Part shown: positions 26,105-33,945 of the stretch, piece by piece
Layout: every line of letters begins with the position of its first letter
How positions within the stretch are numbered: position 1 is the stretch's first letter
Source of the DNA: an uncultured Porphyromonadaceae bacterium
Lineage (GTDB): Bacteria > Bacteroidota > Bacteroidia > Bacteroidales > Muribaculaceae
Assembly: GCA_947177635.1 (NCBI GenBank)
Contig: CAMWVQ010000014.1
Location: forward strand, 1 to 48,602
DNA: 48,602 bases
Direction of reading: 5' to 3'
Notes under the pieces: generated by a model
Databases searched by the model: none
The model's input: the letters and a program-made list of their open reading frames with translations, nothing else
Told to the model about the DNA's origin: nothing
Translations under genes and position numbers: made by a program

Positions 26105-26983
26105 TTACAGATATATGATTGCCAAATAAGACAATGACCAGCAAAGCACACATGCCTGGATGAACCTGTCTTTTAGAAGAATCGATGTCGGATCCCCGGC
26201 TTTTTCATCAACAATGGCAATCTGGAGATAACGGAGTATCCCGGCAAGCACGAAAACGGATGTCAGATATATCCATTGCGTGCCAAGCCTCTCTTCAACA
26301 TCCGGCTGCACTGTATATAAGATGTAACAGACCACAGTAATCGCGCCGAGCAAGCCAAGAGTCTGGTTCATAAACGGCAGGTTATATGACACGGCATTCG
26401 CCCGCACCATGGCTCCTTGCTGCTGTTGAATCAACACATCATCCCGGCGTTTTGCAAAGCCAAGGAACAAGGTCAGCAGAAATGCGAGACATACCAGCCA
26501 GGGGGATATCCATATACCGCAAGCGACACCCCCGGCAAATATGCGAAGGACAAAGCCAACGGCGATGCAAAACACATCAACAATCGCAACACGCTTGAGA
26601 CGCCAACAATACGCTACATTCATAATATAATACGCCGCGATTATCGCCACTGTATCAAGCACAAGCGCCAATGGAGACAACGCGAACACAATGCCTATGC
26701 CTACGACGGCCAACGCCACAGAGATAAAAGCAGCTTGCCTGCATGATACAGCCCCTTTGGCAACAGGACGGAAGCGTTTGCGTGGATGCATCCTGTTCTC
26801 ATCCACGTCAACGATGTCATTCAGGCAATATATCGCGCTGGCCACCAGGCACATCGCGCAGAACACCACCAATGACGCAATCCAACAGTCCCAGTCTCCC
26901 ATCCGCCTGCCAAAAAACATCGGAAGAAAAACAAACAGGTTCTTGACCCATTGCCATGGCCGTAAAAGTCTCAGCACTTCCAT
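26105..26983 (-). CDS. UbiA-family polyprenyl-phosphate phosphoribosyltransferase
   Basis: This 292-residue polytopic membrane protein begins LRPWQWVKNLFVFLPMFFG, the signature of the decaprenyl-phosphate 5-phosphoribosyltransferase branch of the UbiA superfamily. The first aspartate-rich motif reads YCLNDIVDVDENRMHPRKRFRPV and the second region reads GFAKRRDDVLIQ. Family members transfer phosphoribose from PRPP to a polyprenyl phosphate at the inner membrane, the first step to polyprenyl-phospho-ribose and -arabinose donors. Its start overlaps the end of the GT-C-like gene by 13 nt and a HAD phosphatase follows, so the three probably act together. A role in quinone prenylation is less likely given the N-terminal signature. 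Confidence 0.85.
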   Translation of the reverse strand: MEVLRLLRPWQWVKNLFVFLPMFFGRRMGDWDCWIASLVVFCAMCLVASAIYCLNDIVDVDENRMHPRKRFRPVAKGAVSCRQAAFISVALAVVGIGIVFALSPLALVLDTVAIIAAYYIMNVAYCWRLKRVAIVDVFCIAVGFVLRIFAGGVACGIWISPWLVCLAFLLTLFLGFAKRRDDVLIQQQQGAMVRANAVSYNLPFMNQTLGLLGAITVVCYILYTVQPDVEERLGTQWIYLTSVFVLAGILRYLQIAIVDEKAGDPTSILLKDRFIQACVLCWSLSYLAIIYL

Positions 26984-28680
26984 CTGATTAACTGTTTTAC
27001 CGACATATAAATATGTTTACCCAACCCCCTGATTTTTTTCTCGCATCTGTAAGCGCCACTATGCTCATACAGGTATAAGATTTGTTTTTGCTCATCACTT
27101 GTCGTTTCCACCCAGATATATCTGATTGGATATTCCGGCACATGCAGCAGAGGCGTGCGGTTCGGTTCAGGAATCTCATCTTCATCCACTACGACTGGTG
27201 TTATTCCTTTTGCCTCAAGTTTGAGCTTCCACATCTTTCCAACATGCGACCTCACCTCCTTACCCTCAAGCACTTCGAAAACACTATTCCTATAAGCGAC
27301 CAGTTTCAACGAAGTCAATAAGGCAACGAGAATGGTTAGCATCACATTGGACAACCCCAATAATGCAACGCCCCTATTTATGAGCAAACTCCCAGGCATC
27401 GCTTTAGTCAACGTCAAGTAATAAGCCATAGGGACAATCATCCAAACTTGAGGATTATATCTCGCCCACCATGATTGCTCAAAGAAAAAGCAAGAACATA
27501 AGACAATCACAGCGGCATATCCCACCACTGAAAATCGTTTGTTCCTTACCTCATAATATATTATCCAGACAATTGCTATCGAAAACAATATCTTAAAAAA
27601 GGGCCCGAACCCAGAGACTCTGGAATCAAATTCAGGCAATGAAACAGAACCATAAATTGATAATATGAAATTGACAACCCGACCATTTCCAAAGTACAAA
27701 TCAGGAGTATTCGCTGTCATAATGTCAATTGCTCCATCACCCATCAATGGATAAAATGGATTGCCATAATTAATCCAATTAGTAAGATACGGATGAAATC
27801 CCACAACTAAAACACCGAAGATTCCAGACAACAAGCTTATGACAAATATACTTCGCGCCAATTCTTTCTTCCCGGTTACAACCAACCACATCAGAATGGC
27901 TAACATTGCCACCCCCTCTATAAAGAAATGATTGAATTTCGTCCCGATAGCAAGAACAATCACTATAAACAACCCTGCCTTGCATAACGGCACATTGCGC
28001 TTTTCGCAAATCTCAGCAGAAAAAAATATGCTTAAAATCAAATAAAAATATAACGCATAGTCAATATAATACGTGAAACTCTGACTTAAAAACACCGGAT
28101 TCCCTACAGCCAGCAATGAGAAGACAACAACTTTCCACTTAGACAGTCCAGCCACAAAACTCCTGACGAAATTCACACTAAACAGAAATACAGCAACCAC
28201 AAAAATAAAATTCACAGCTTTTCCAGCCTCCATATCTCCTGTTAATGAGTAGACACATGCCGAAATCATCTCAAGGGCCTTGGCATAGTGTATCGTCCAT
28301 ATAATCAACCCCTTGTCGTATGAGTTATCCCAGATTGGATTCCAACCATCAGATAATGCAAAAATCGTCGGCTGGTGATATCCTATACCATCCCAACTGC
28401 AGTCGCTTGTCATTGCTCCAACCATAATAGCGACAGCCCATATTAAAATGGCGGAAATTGCAGACCAAAGGAAACAAAATTTGGTGCAACTCCTTAACAA
28501 AATCAGTTCTGACGCTATAAAACCAATGACCAGTGGCCAATAAGAATGATGTATTCCTAATGAAAAAAACAGACTTGAAATGATATATGTCAAGCCTAAT
28601 GTATACACCAATGAGAAGCCAACAGCAACCCCGACAGATGATAATGAGCCAAACTTGAAGACGGATTCCAATTTATTCAT
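26971..28680 (-). CDS. GT-C-like polytopic membrane glycosyltransferase (predicted)
   Basis: The 569-residue protein has about 11-12 hydrophobic segments and a soluble C-terminal part of about 110 residues. The first extracytoplasmic loop holds acidic residues in DCSWDGIGYHQP (about residues 92-105), as in lipid-linked-sugar-dependent GT-C enzymes, and a later loop reads NWINYGNPFYPLMGDGAID. No closer family is recognised. Its base composition is clearly richer in A and T than the genes on either side, suggesting transfer from another lineage. The start at 28680 is 1 nt past the permease stop. It overlaps the UbiA gene by 13 nt, so it may use the polyprenyl-phospho-pentose made by that enzyme. 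The acceptor is unknown. Confidence 0.7.
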   Translation of the reverse strand: MNKLESVFKFGSLSSVGVAVGFSLVYTLGLTYIISSLFFSLGIHHSYWPLVIGFIASELILLRSCTKFCFLWSAISAILIWAVAIMVGAMTSDCSWDGIGYHQPTIFALSDGWNPIWDNSYDKGLIIWTIHYAKALEMISACVYSLTGDMEAGKAVNFIFVVAVFLFSVNFVRSFVAGLSKWKVVVFSLLAVGNPVFLSQSFTYYIDYALYFYLILSIFFSAEICEKRNVPLCKAGLFIVIVLAIGTKFNHFFIEGVAMLAILMWLVVTGKKELARSIFVISLLSGIFGVLVVGFHPYLTNWINYGNPFYPLMGDGAIDIMTANTPDLYFGNGRVVNFILSIYGSVSLPEFDSRVSGFGPFFKILFSIAIVWIIYYEVRNKRFSVVGYAAVIVLCSCFFFEQSWWARYNPQVWMIVPMAYYLTLTKAMPGSLLINRGVALLGLSNVMLTILVALLTSLKLVAYRNSVFEVLEGKEVRSHVGKMWKLKLEAKGITPVVVDEDEIPEPNRTPLLHVPEYPIRYIWVETTSDEQKQILYLYEHSGAYRCEKKIRGLGKHIYMSVKQLIRWKC

Positions 28681-28681
28681 T

Positions 28682-29809
28682 TTATCGGGAGGCTTTGAGG
28701 TAGAGGAGGAGGGCAATGATGGCGTAGATGACGTTGGGAATCCACATAGCCACCAGCGGGGATGTTATGCCTGACACCGCGAAGGAGGAAGTGACAGTCA
28801 TAAATAGAATGTATGAGAAGCTGAGCATCAGACCTATACCGATATTGACGCCCATACCTCCCTTAACTTTCTTTGATGAGAGAGACATGCCGATTACGGT
28901 GAGGATGAAGGCGGCCGCACACATAGCGAACCGCTTCTGGTACTCGATTTCAAACGCCTGTATGTTGGCAACGCCTCTTTGTTTCTGGCGCTCGATATAC
29001 TGGCGCAATTGGGGGGTAGACAACGTCTCCTGGTCGTTGCGCGAAATCAGGAAATCGCGAGGTTCAAAAGGAATCACCGTGTCAAGCTGGTAGCCGCGCT
29101 TGATTTCTTCCCGGTTGCCTTTGAAATCACGTATCACATAGTCGCGCACCTGCCACCGGTAAAGCGTGTCCCATTTTATTGACTGGGCCTGCATCCTCGA
29201 AACCAGCTTTTTATCCTTGAAAAGCTCGAGGGAGAAACGGTAGCCGGTCTTGGTGGTGTTGTCATACCGGCTCATATACGCTATCTGTCCGGGGGCCACC
29301 TGCATCATTATGTTGTCACCGTAATCAACCCTGCGGTTCTTGACATAAGTGTTGGTGTACGCGATTCGTTTGACGTTGGCAGGAGGAATCACATAGGCCG
29401 AAAGCACATATGTCGCGACAGCGATGACCGCCGCAGAGATAAGGTATGGACGCAGAAGCCTCCGGAAACTCATCCCGGAGGAAAGCATCGCGATTATTTC
29501 GGAATTGTCGGCAAGCTTCGACGTGAAGAATATCACCGCGATGAACACAAACAGGGGGCTGAACTGGTTGGCGAAGTATGGGAGGAAGTTCAGGAAGTAA
29601 TCGAAGATGGTGGCCTTCAGGGGGGCCTGCATGAACGCGTCGAGCTTCTCGTTTATGTCAAAGACGATGGTAATCGCCAGAATAAGCATTATGGCGAATA
29701 TGTAAGTGCCGAGAAACTTCTTGATGATATACATATCAAGAAGCGACAGCGGGTTCCAACTCCGTCTGCGGTTTGACTTTTGTTTAAGTATCGAAGATAA
29801 GTCCTTCAT
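28682..29809 (-). CDS. LptF/LptG family lipopolysaccharide export permease
   Basis: The 375-residue protein matches the YjgP/YjgQ family. It has an N-terminal helix MYIIKKFLGTYIFAIMLILAITIVFD, two further helices before a periplasmic jellyroll region (about residues 135-285, for example IMMQVAPGQIAYMSRYD), and three C-terminal helices ending in NVIYAIIALLLYLKASR. These proteins form the inner-membrane part of the LptBFG complex that extracts lipopolysaccharide. Whether this is LptF or LptG cannot be decided by eye. It lies 45 nt after tgt and 1 nt before the GT-C-like gene, so it appears to be in the same transcript; tgt next to this permease is a common Bacteroidales arrangement. Confidence 0.9.
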   Translation of the reverse strand: MKDLSSILKQKSNRRRSWNPLSLLDMYIIKKFLGTYIFAIMLILAITIVFDINEKLDAFMQAPLKATIFDYFLNFLPYFANQFSPLFVFIAVIFFTSKLADNSEIIAMLSSGMSFRRLLRPYLISAAVIAVATYVLSAYVIPPANVKRIAYTNTYVKNRRVDYGDNIMMQVAPGQIAYMSRYDNTTKTGYRFSLELFKDKKLVSRMQAQSIKWDTLYRWQVRDYVIRDFKGNREEIKRGYQLDTVIPFEPRDFLISRNDQETLSTPQLRQYIERQKQRGVANIQAFEIEYQKRFAMCAAAFILTVIGMSLSSKKVKGGMGVNIGIGLMLSFSYILFMTVTSSFAVSGITSPLVAMWIPNVIYAIIALLLYLKASR

Positions 29810-29854
29810 CTCGGCAGTGTGTGAAATCTGTATTGAAATGGCGTTGACCGTCCG

Positions 29855-30985
29855 TCAGAGACGCCGTGTAACCCTCTCTACCATCTGAGGTTTCCATATA
29901 TGGAAATCCCCGGCGAGTATGTGCTTTCGGGCCTCACCGGTCAGCCAGAGATAGAACGCGAGGTTGTGGATTGAGGCAATCTGCATCGCCAGCAGCTCCC
30001 CGGCGATGAAAAGATGGCGCAGATAAGCCTTTGTGTAGACCTGGTCGACAAAGCAGTCGCTTTCAGGATCAATCGGGGTGAAGTCATCGGCCCACTTGAG
30101 ATTGCGCATGTTCATCACCCCGTTGCGGGTGAAAAGCATTCCGTTGCGGCCGTTTCGGGTGGGCATCACGCAGTCCATCATATCCACTCCCCGGTCTATG
30201 GCCTCCAGGATATTGGCAGGAGTGCCGACCCCCATGAGGTAACGGGGACGGTCGGCCGGGAGTATCTCGTTGACCACCTCAATCATGTCATACATCACCT
30301 CGGCAGGCTCACCCACGGCGAGACCGCCGATTGCATTCCCCTCCGCACCAAGGTCAGCCACCTGCCTGGCGGCCTCACGCCGCAGATCAGGATAGGTGCA
30401 ACCCTGCACAATCGGGAAAAACGCCTGGGAATATCCATAAAGCGGCTCCGTCTCGTTGAAATGCTTCCATCCTCGGCGCAGCCACTTCATAGTGAGGTCG
30501 AGCGACTTGCGCGCATACCCCCATTCGGAAGTGCCCGGAGGACATTCGTCAAGGGCCATCATTATGTCTGACCCTATCTCGCGCTGGATATCGACCACTC
30601 TTTCCGGCGTGAACAGATGTTTTGAGCCATCTATGTGGCTTCTGAACCACGCGCCCTCCTCGGTGAGCTTCCTGCGCTCGGAAAGGGAAAACACCTGGAA
30701 TCCGCCCGAATCGGTCAGAATCGGACGCTCCCACCCCTCGAATTTGTGGAGGCCGCCCGCCTTGCGCAATATCTCCGTTCCCGGACGCAGATAGAGGTGG
30801 TATGTGTTGCCAAGAATTATCTGGGCCTTGATGTCGTCACGAAGTTCTCGGGCATGCACCCCCTTCACGGCACCCACGGTTCCGACAGGCATAAAGACAG
30901 GGGTCAGAATCTCACCATGCGCGGTGGATATCCGTCCCGCTCTGGCGGCAGTGCCGCCGGGATTGGCTTCCAGTTTAAAATCCAT
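29855..30985 (-). CDS. tgt: Queuine tRNA-ribosyltransferase (tRNA-guanine transglycosylase)
   Basis: The 376-residue enzyme exchanges guanine 34 of certain tRNAs for preQ1 in queuosine synthesis. Motifs include TPVFMPVGTVGAVKG, LGNTYHLYLRPG, LTDSGGFQVFSL (with the catalytic Asp), IGSDIMMALDECPPG, and YLMGVGTPANILEAIDRGVDMMDCVMPTRNGRNG (catalytic Asp and specificity region). The zinc site typical of the family would lie in the C-terminal part. A -7 box lies 30 nt upstream. It is the first gene of the leftward run tgt, permease, GT-C-like, UbiA-like, HAD. Confidence 0.97.
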   Translation of the reverse strand: MDFKLEANPGGTAARAGRISTAHGEILTPVFMPVGTVGAVKGVHARELRDDIKAQIILGNTYHLYLRPGTEILRKAGGLHKFEGWERPILTDSGGFQVFSLSERRKLTEEGAWFRSHIDGSKHLFTPERVVDIQREIGSDIMMALDECPPGTSEWGYARKSLDLTMKWLRRGWKHFNETEPLYGYSQAFFPIVQGCTYPDLRREAARQVADLGAEGNAIGGLAVGEPAEVMYDMIEVVNEILPADRPRYLMGVGTPANILEAIDRGVDMMDCVMPTRNGRNGMLFTRNGVMNMRNLKWADDFTPIDPESDCFVDQVYTKAYLRHLFIAGELLAMQIASIHNLAFYLWLTGEARKHILAGDFHIWKPQMVERVTRRL

Positions 30986-31014
30986 TCGAGTGATATGATA
31001 ATCCTATATGACTG

Positions 31015-31022
31015 CAAAGTTA
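31015..31022 (-). promoter_or_regulatory. Promoter -7 box of tgt
   Basis: TAACTTTG on the minus strand, 30 nt upstream of the tgt start. It is one of a divergent pair with the rhomboid promoter about 60 bp away. Confidence 0.65.
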
Positions 31023-31082
31023 GCAATTTTTTCTCGACTGAAAAAGGATTGGGGCAGACGGCGGTGTTTGGGAAAAATTTCG

Positions 31083-31090
31083 TAACTTTG
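31083..31090 (+). promoter_or_regulatory. Promoter -7 box of the rhomboid operon
   Basis: TAACTTTG on the plus strand, 50 nt upstream of the ATG at 31141. The leader contains a short CAGCCTCCCAGGCTG stem-loop. The -33 spacing is not ideal. Confidence 0.6.
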
Positions 31091-31140
31091 CGGGATAAGT
31101 AACCACACAGCCTCCCAGGCTGCTGTTTAACATCTTAGAT

Positions 31141-31902
31141 ATGAGTTTCAAAGAGAGATTTCTGAACTTGCCCCCGGTAACCAAGAATCTACTGATAATA
31201 AACATCATTATTTATCTGTTCATGGCGCTTGTGCCCCGCATCGGGATACAGGTGGAACAATACGGGGCTCTGTATTACTTCACTTCTGACCAGTATCTCC
31301 CCTGGCAGCTTGTGAGTTATATGTTCATCCACGCCAATTTCTGGCACATATTCTTCAACATGTTCTCGCTGTGGATGTTCGGTGTGATTGTCGAGCGGAC
31401 ATTAGGTTCCCAGAAGTTCCTGCTCTACTACATCAGCTGCGGACTCGGGGCCGCATTGATACAGGAAGGGGTATTCGCCCTGATGATAAACCATTACGCG
31501 GGCTTGTTTGAGAACGGCTCGGCCCTCTGCCACCTCCTGCGTGGCAGCCAAGTCACCTACGGACAGCTGCTTGACCTGGGAATCCGCCCTGACGAGCCGG
31601 CCGTTGGCTCATTGCTCGGACTGTACCACACCCCTACCGTCGGCGCATCCGGAGCCATATACGGTGTGCTACTCGCGTTTGGCTTCCTTTACCCTCAGAT
31701 GCGTATCTATCTGATGTTCCCGCCGATACCGATGAAAGCCCGCACCGCAGTGATGGTCTTCGCCGCCATCGAGCTTCTCTTGGGCATATACAACAGCCAG
31801 GCTGACACAGTTGCCCATTTCGCCCACCTCGGCGGCATGCTCATAGGCATCCTCATCCTCATATGGTGGAAAAAATCCGGCACACTCCGCAGCCTCTACT
31901 GA
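31141..31902 (+). CDS. Rhomboid family intramembrane serine protease
   Basis: The 253-residue membrane protein has six or more hydrophobic segments. Rhomboid landmarks are WQLVSYMFIHANFWHIFFNMFSLWMFG (the conserved His and Asn of helix 2), the catalytic serine in TVGASGAIYG, and the catalytic histidine in VAHFAHLGGM. An insertion of about 45 residues between helices 3 and 4 is longer than usual. Such enzymes cut transmembrane segments of other proteins; the substrate is unknown. A second rhomboid gene follows after 10 nt. Confidence 0.93.
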   Translation: MSFKERFLNLPPVTKNLLIINIIIYLFMALVPRIGIQVEQYGALYYFTSDQYLPWQLVSYMFIHANFWHIFFNMFSLWMFGVIVERTLGSQKFLLYYISCGLGAALIQEGVFALMINHYAGLFENGSALCHLLRGSQVTYGQLLDLGIRPDEPAVGSLLGLYHTPTVGASGAIYGVLLAFGFLYPQMRIYLMFPPIPMKARTAVMVFAAIELLLGIYNSQADTVAHFAHLGGMLIGILILIWWKKSGTLRSLY

Positions 31903-31912
31903 TTTCAGCCTT

Positions 31913-32662
31913 ATGTCACAGACTGCCCGAGCGACATTGATTCTGGTGGCTGCCAATATGGCGGTCTACCTCGTCATATTCGCCGGCTGGCTGACAAGGG
32001 GCTTTTTCCCGGACCTGCCCGGATCGCTCACCTCCTCCCTCGCGTTCCCCTCTTCCCCGGAATCATACTTTTCGGCTCCCTGGACCGTGTTCACCTATAT
32101 GTTCACCCACCTCAGCTTCATCCACCTTGGAATCAACATGCTATGGCTAGTGGGCTTCGGCCCTATGGTGAGAGGAGGATGGAAACGTACGGTTGCCGCA
32201 TATATTGCAGGCGGCATATGCGGTGGCGGCGCATTTATGGCCGCCGCGCTTTGCGAAGACATCCAGGATGCCAACCTCGCCGGAGCTTCCGCCTCAGTAC
32301 TCGCCGTGGTGGTCGCCACCGGGATAATCTCGCCAAATCGGAAGCTTGACCTGTTCCTCATCGGCGATGCCAAGCTGAAATGGGTCGCCGCTGTGGCGGT
32401 GATCACCATACTGGCAGGAAGCATCAATTTCTCCCCGGCCACAGCGGCCCATCTCGGAGGAATGCTCGCCGGGGTCGCCATCGGAGTCGCCGTCAGATAC
32501 CGCGAAAAGCTCATCTCCCTCCGGGCTATGGAACAGGCCCGGCAACGAACCCGCCGCCTCGGTCTCATCCACAAAGCGACGATGAGCGGTTTCGCCTCCC
32601 TGTCTGAACCGGAAAGGCTTGAGCTGTTCGACTTAAGAAACATCAAGGTTAATCAAAATTGA
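31913..32662 (+). CDS. Second rhomboid family intramembrane serine protease
   Basis: The 249-residue protein keeps the rhomboid pattern: YMFTHLSFIHLGINMLWLVGFG (His and Asn), a serine in AGASASVLAVVVATG, and a histidine in TAAHLGGMLAG. The serine motif is GASAS rather than the common GASGA, and the C-terminal 60 residues form a basic cytoplasmic tail. It differs strongly in sequence from the upstream rhomboid, so it is not a recent duplication. Catalytic competence is likely but not certain. It is translated from the same transcript as the first. Confidence 0.88.
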   Translation: MSQTARATLILVAANMAVYLVIFAGWLTRGFFPDLPGSLTSSLAFPSSPESYFSAPWTVFTYMFTHLSFIHLGINMLWLVGFGPMVRGGWKRTVAAYIAGGICGGGAFMAAALCEDIQDANLAGASASVLAVVVATGIISPNRKLDLFLIGDAKLKWVAAVAVITILAGSINFSPATAAHLGGMLAGVAIGVAVRYREKLISLRAMEQARQRTRRLGLIHKATMSGFASLSEPERLELFDLRNIKVNQN

Positions 32663-32687
32663 ATATCCCTCCTCCAATTATCAAAAC

Positions 32688-33887
32688 GTGAACAAGGAGA
32701 CTATACTTAAAATACTTACGATTGCCGGATACGTGGTCAACGGACTCCTCGCCGCCGTCACCCTTATGGCCGCATATGGCGGAGTGGTCAACCCCGAGAC
32801 ATCCACCATACCCGCCATACTGGCCATGACTTTCCCGTTATGGCTCGCCCTGACAATAGTGGCAGTGATTGTCAACCTGATATTCAACCGCATAATGGCC
32901 ATTATCCCGGGGGCCACAATCATATTATGCCTCGGACCCATCCTGAGCTTCTGCCCTCTGAACCTCTCCCGCGAAAAACTGACTCCCGAAGAGGAGAACC
33001 GCAGTTTCACGTTCATGAGTTACAATGTCTACGGACTTAACGACTACCACCTTCCCCTCCCCACTCCGAAAGACACCACGAACCTCTTCAACGAAGCCAT
33101 GTCAGGAAAATCAAATCCGACAATGGCATATATCCTGCAACAGAACGCCGACATCGTCTGTATGCAGGAATTCTGGTGGACACTCCTGCCCAACCACCGC
33201 AGGATTTCCCCGGCCCTGCTTGACTCCATATGCACCCAATACCCCTACCGGGTGATGGGTGCCGGCAACGCGGTAATCTCAAAATACCCCATATATCCGG
33301 TGAAACTGCCGAAACTCAACGACCCGTCGGCGTTCCACATCGCGGTGGTGGCCGAGATACAGGGCCACCGCACACTTATCGTGAGCGCCCACCTGCAGTC
33401 AATCGGCCTCGACCCATCAGACAAAGCCCTGTACCATGAAATCACCGAAGGGGAAGGCGGACGCAAAGCCATATCGGGAGCAAAACGAAAGCTGCTGGCC
33501 AAACTGTCGACAGCCTTCCGCAACCGTGCGGCCCAGGCAAAGCTCATCCGGCAGCAAATCGACTCAATCGGCATCGAGAATGTCATAATCGCCGGAGACT
33601 TCAACGACATACAGGACTGCTACGCTATTCGCCAGCTTGCACGTGACGATTTCAAAAGCGCTTTCGCCATGGCCGGATTCGGCCCGGTAATCACATACCA
33701 CGCCAACCGGTTCTATTTCCAGATTGACCACATCCTGTATCGCGGCAAGCTCGACGCCATCGATTTCAAGAAATATGACTTCGACCGTTCAGACCACTAC
33801 CCCATCGAAGCCCGCTTCCTGTGGTCACAGACCGCTCCCCAGGTCAACCGCCACCTCAAAGGCATAGACCTGTTTAACCGGGAGTGA
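32688..33887 (+). CDS. Membrane-anchored endonuclease/exonuclease/phosphatase family protein
   Basis: The 399-residue protein has three N-terminal membrane helices (residues about 8-100) and a C-terminal EEP domain facing the periplasm or outside. Family motifs are FMSYNVYGLND, the metal-binding Glu in VCMQEFWW, SAHLQSIGLD, IIAGDFNDIQDCYA and the terminal SDHYPIEARF. The start is GTG at 32688, 25 nt after the second rhomboid; no ATG lies in frame before the first helix. Related membrane EEP proteins are widespread in Bacteroidetes without a known substrate; nucleic acid, phosphoester or lipid hydrolysis are possible. Confidence 0.87.
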   Translation: MNKETILKILTIAGYVVNGLLAAVTLMAAYGGVVNPETSTIPAILAMTFPLWLALTIVAVIVNLIFNRIMAIIPGATIILCLGPILSFCPLNLSREKLTPEEENRSFTFMSYNVYGLNDYHLPLPTPKDTTNLFNEAMSGKSNPTMAYILQQNADIVCMQEFWWTLLPNHRRISPALLDSICTQYPYRVMGAGNAVISKYPIYPVKLPKLNDPSAFHIAVVAEIQGHRTLIVSAHLQSIGLDPSDKALYHEITEGEGGRKAISGAKRKLLAKLSTAFRNRAAQAKLIRQQIDSIGIENVIIAGDFNDIQDCYAIRQLARDDFKSAFAMAGFGPVITYHANRFYFQIDHILYRGKLDAIDFKKYDFDRSDHYPIEARFLWSQTAPQVNRHLKGIDLFNRE

Positions 33888-33945
33888 CATCCATATAAAG
33901 ACTTTTATTCCCCAATATCCATAAACACTAACCTAACAGTTGCTT

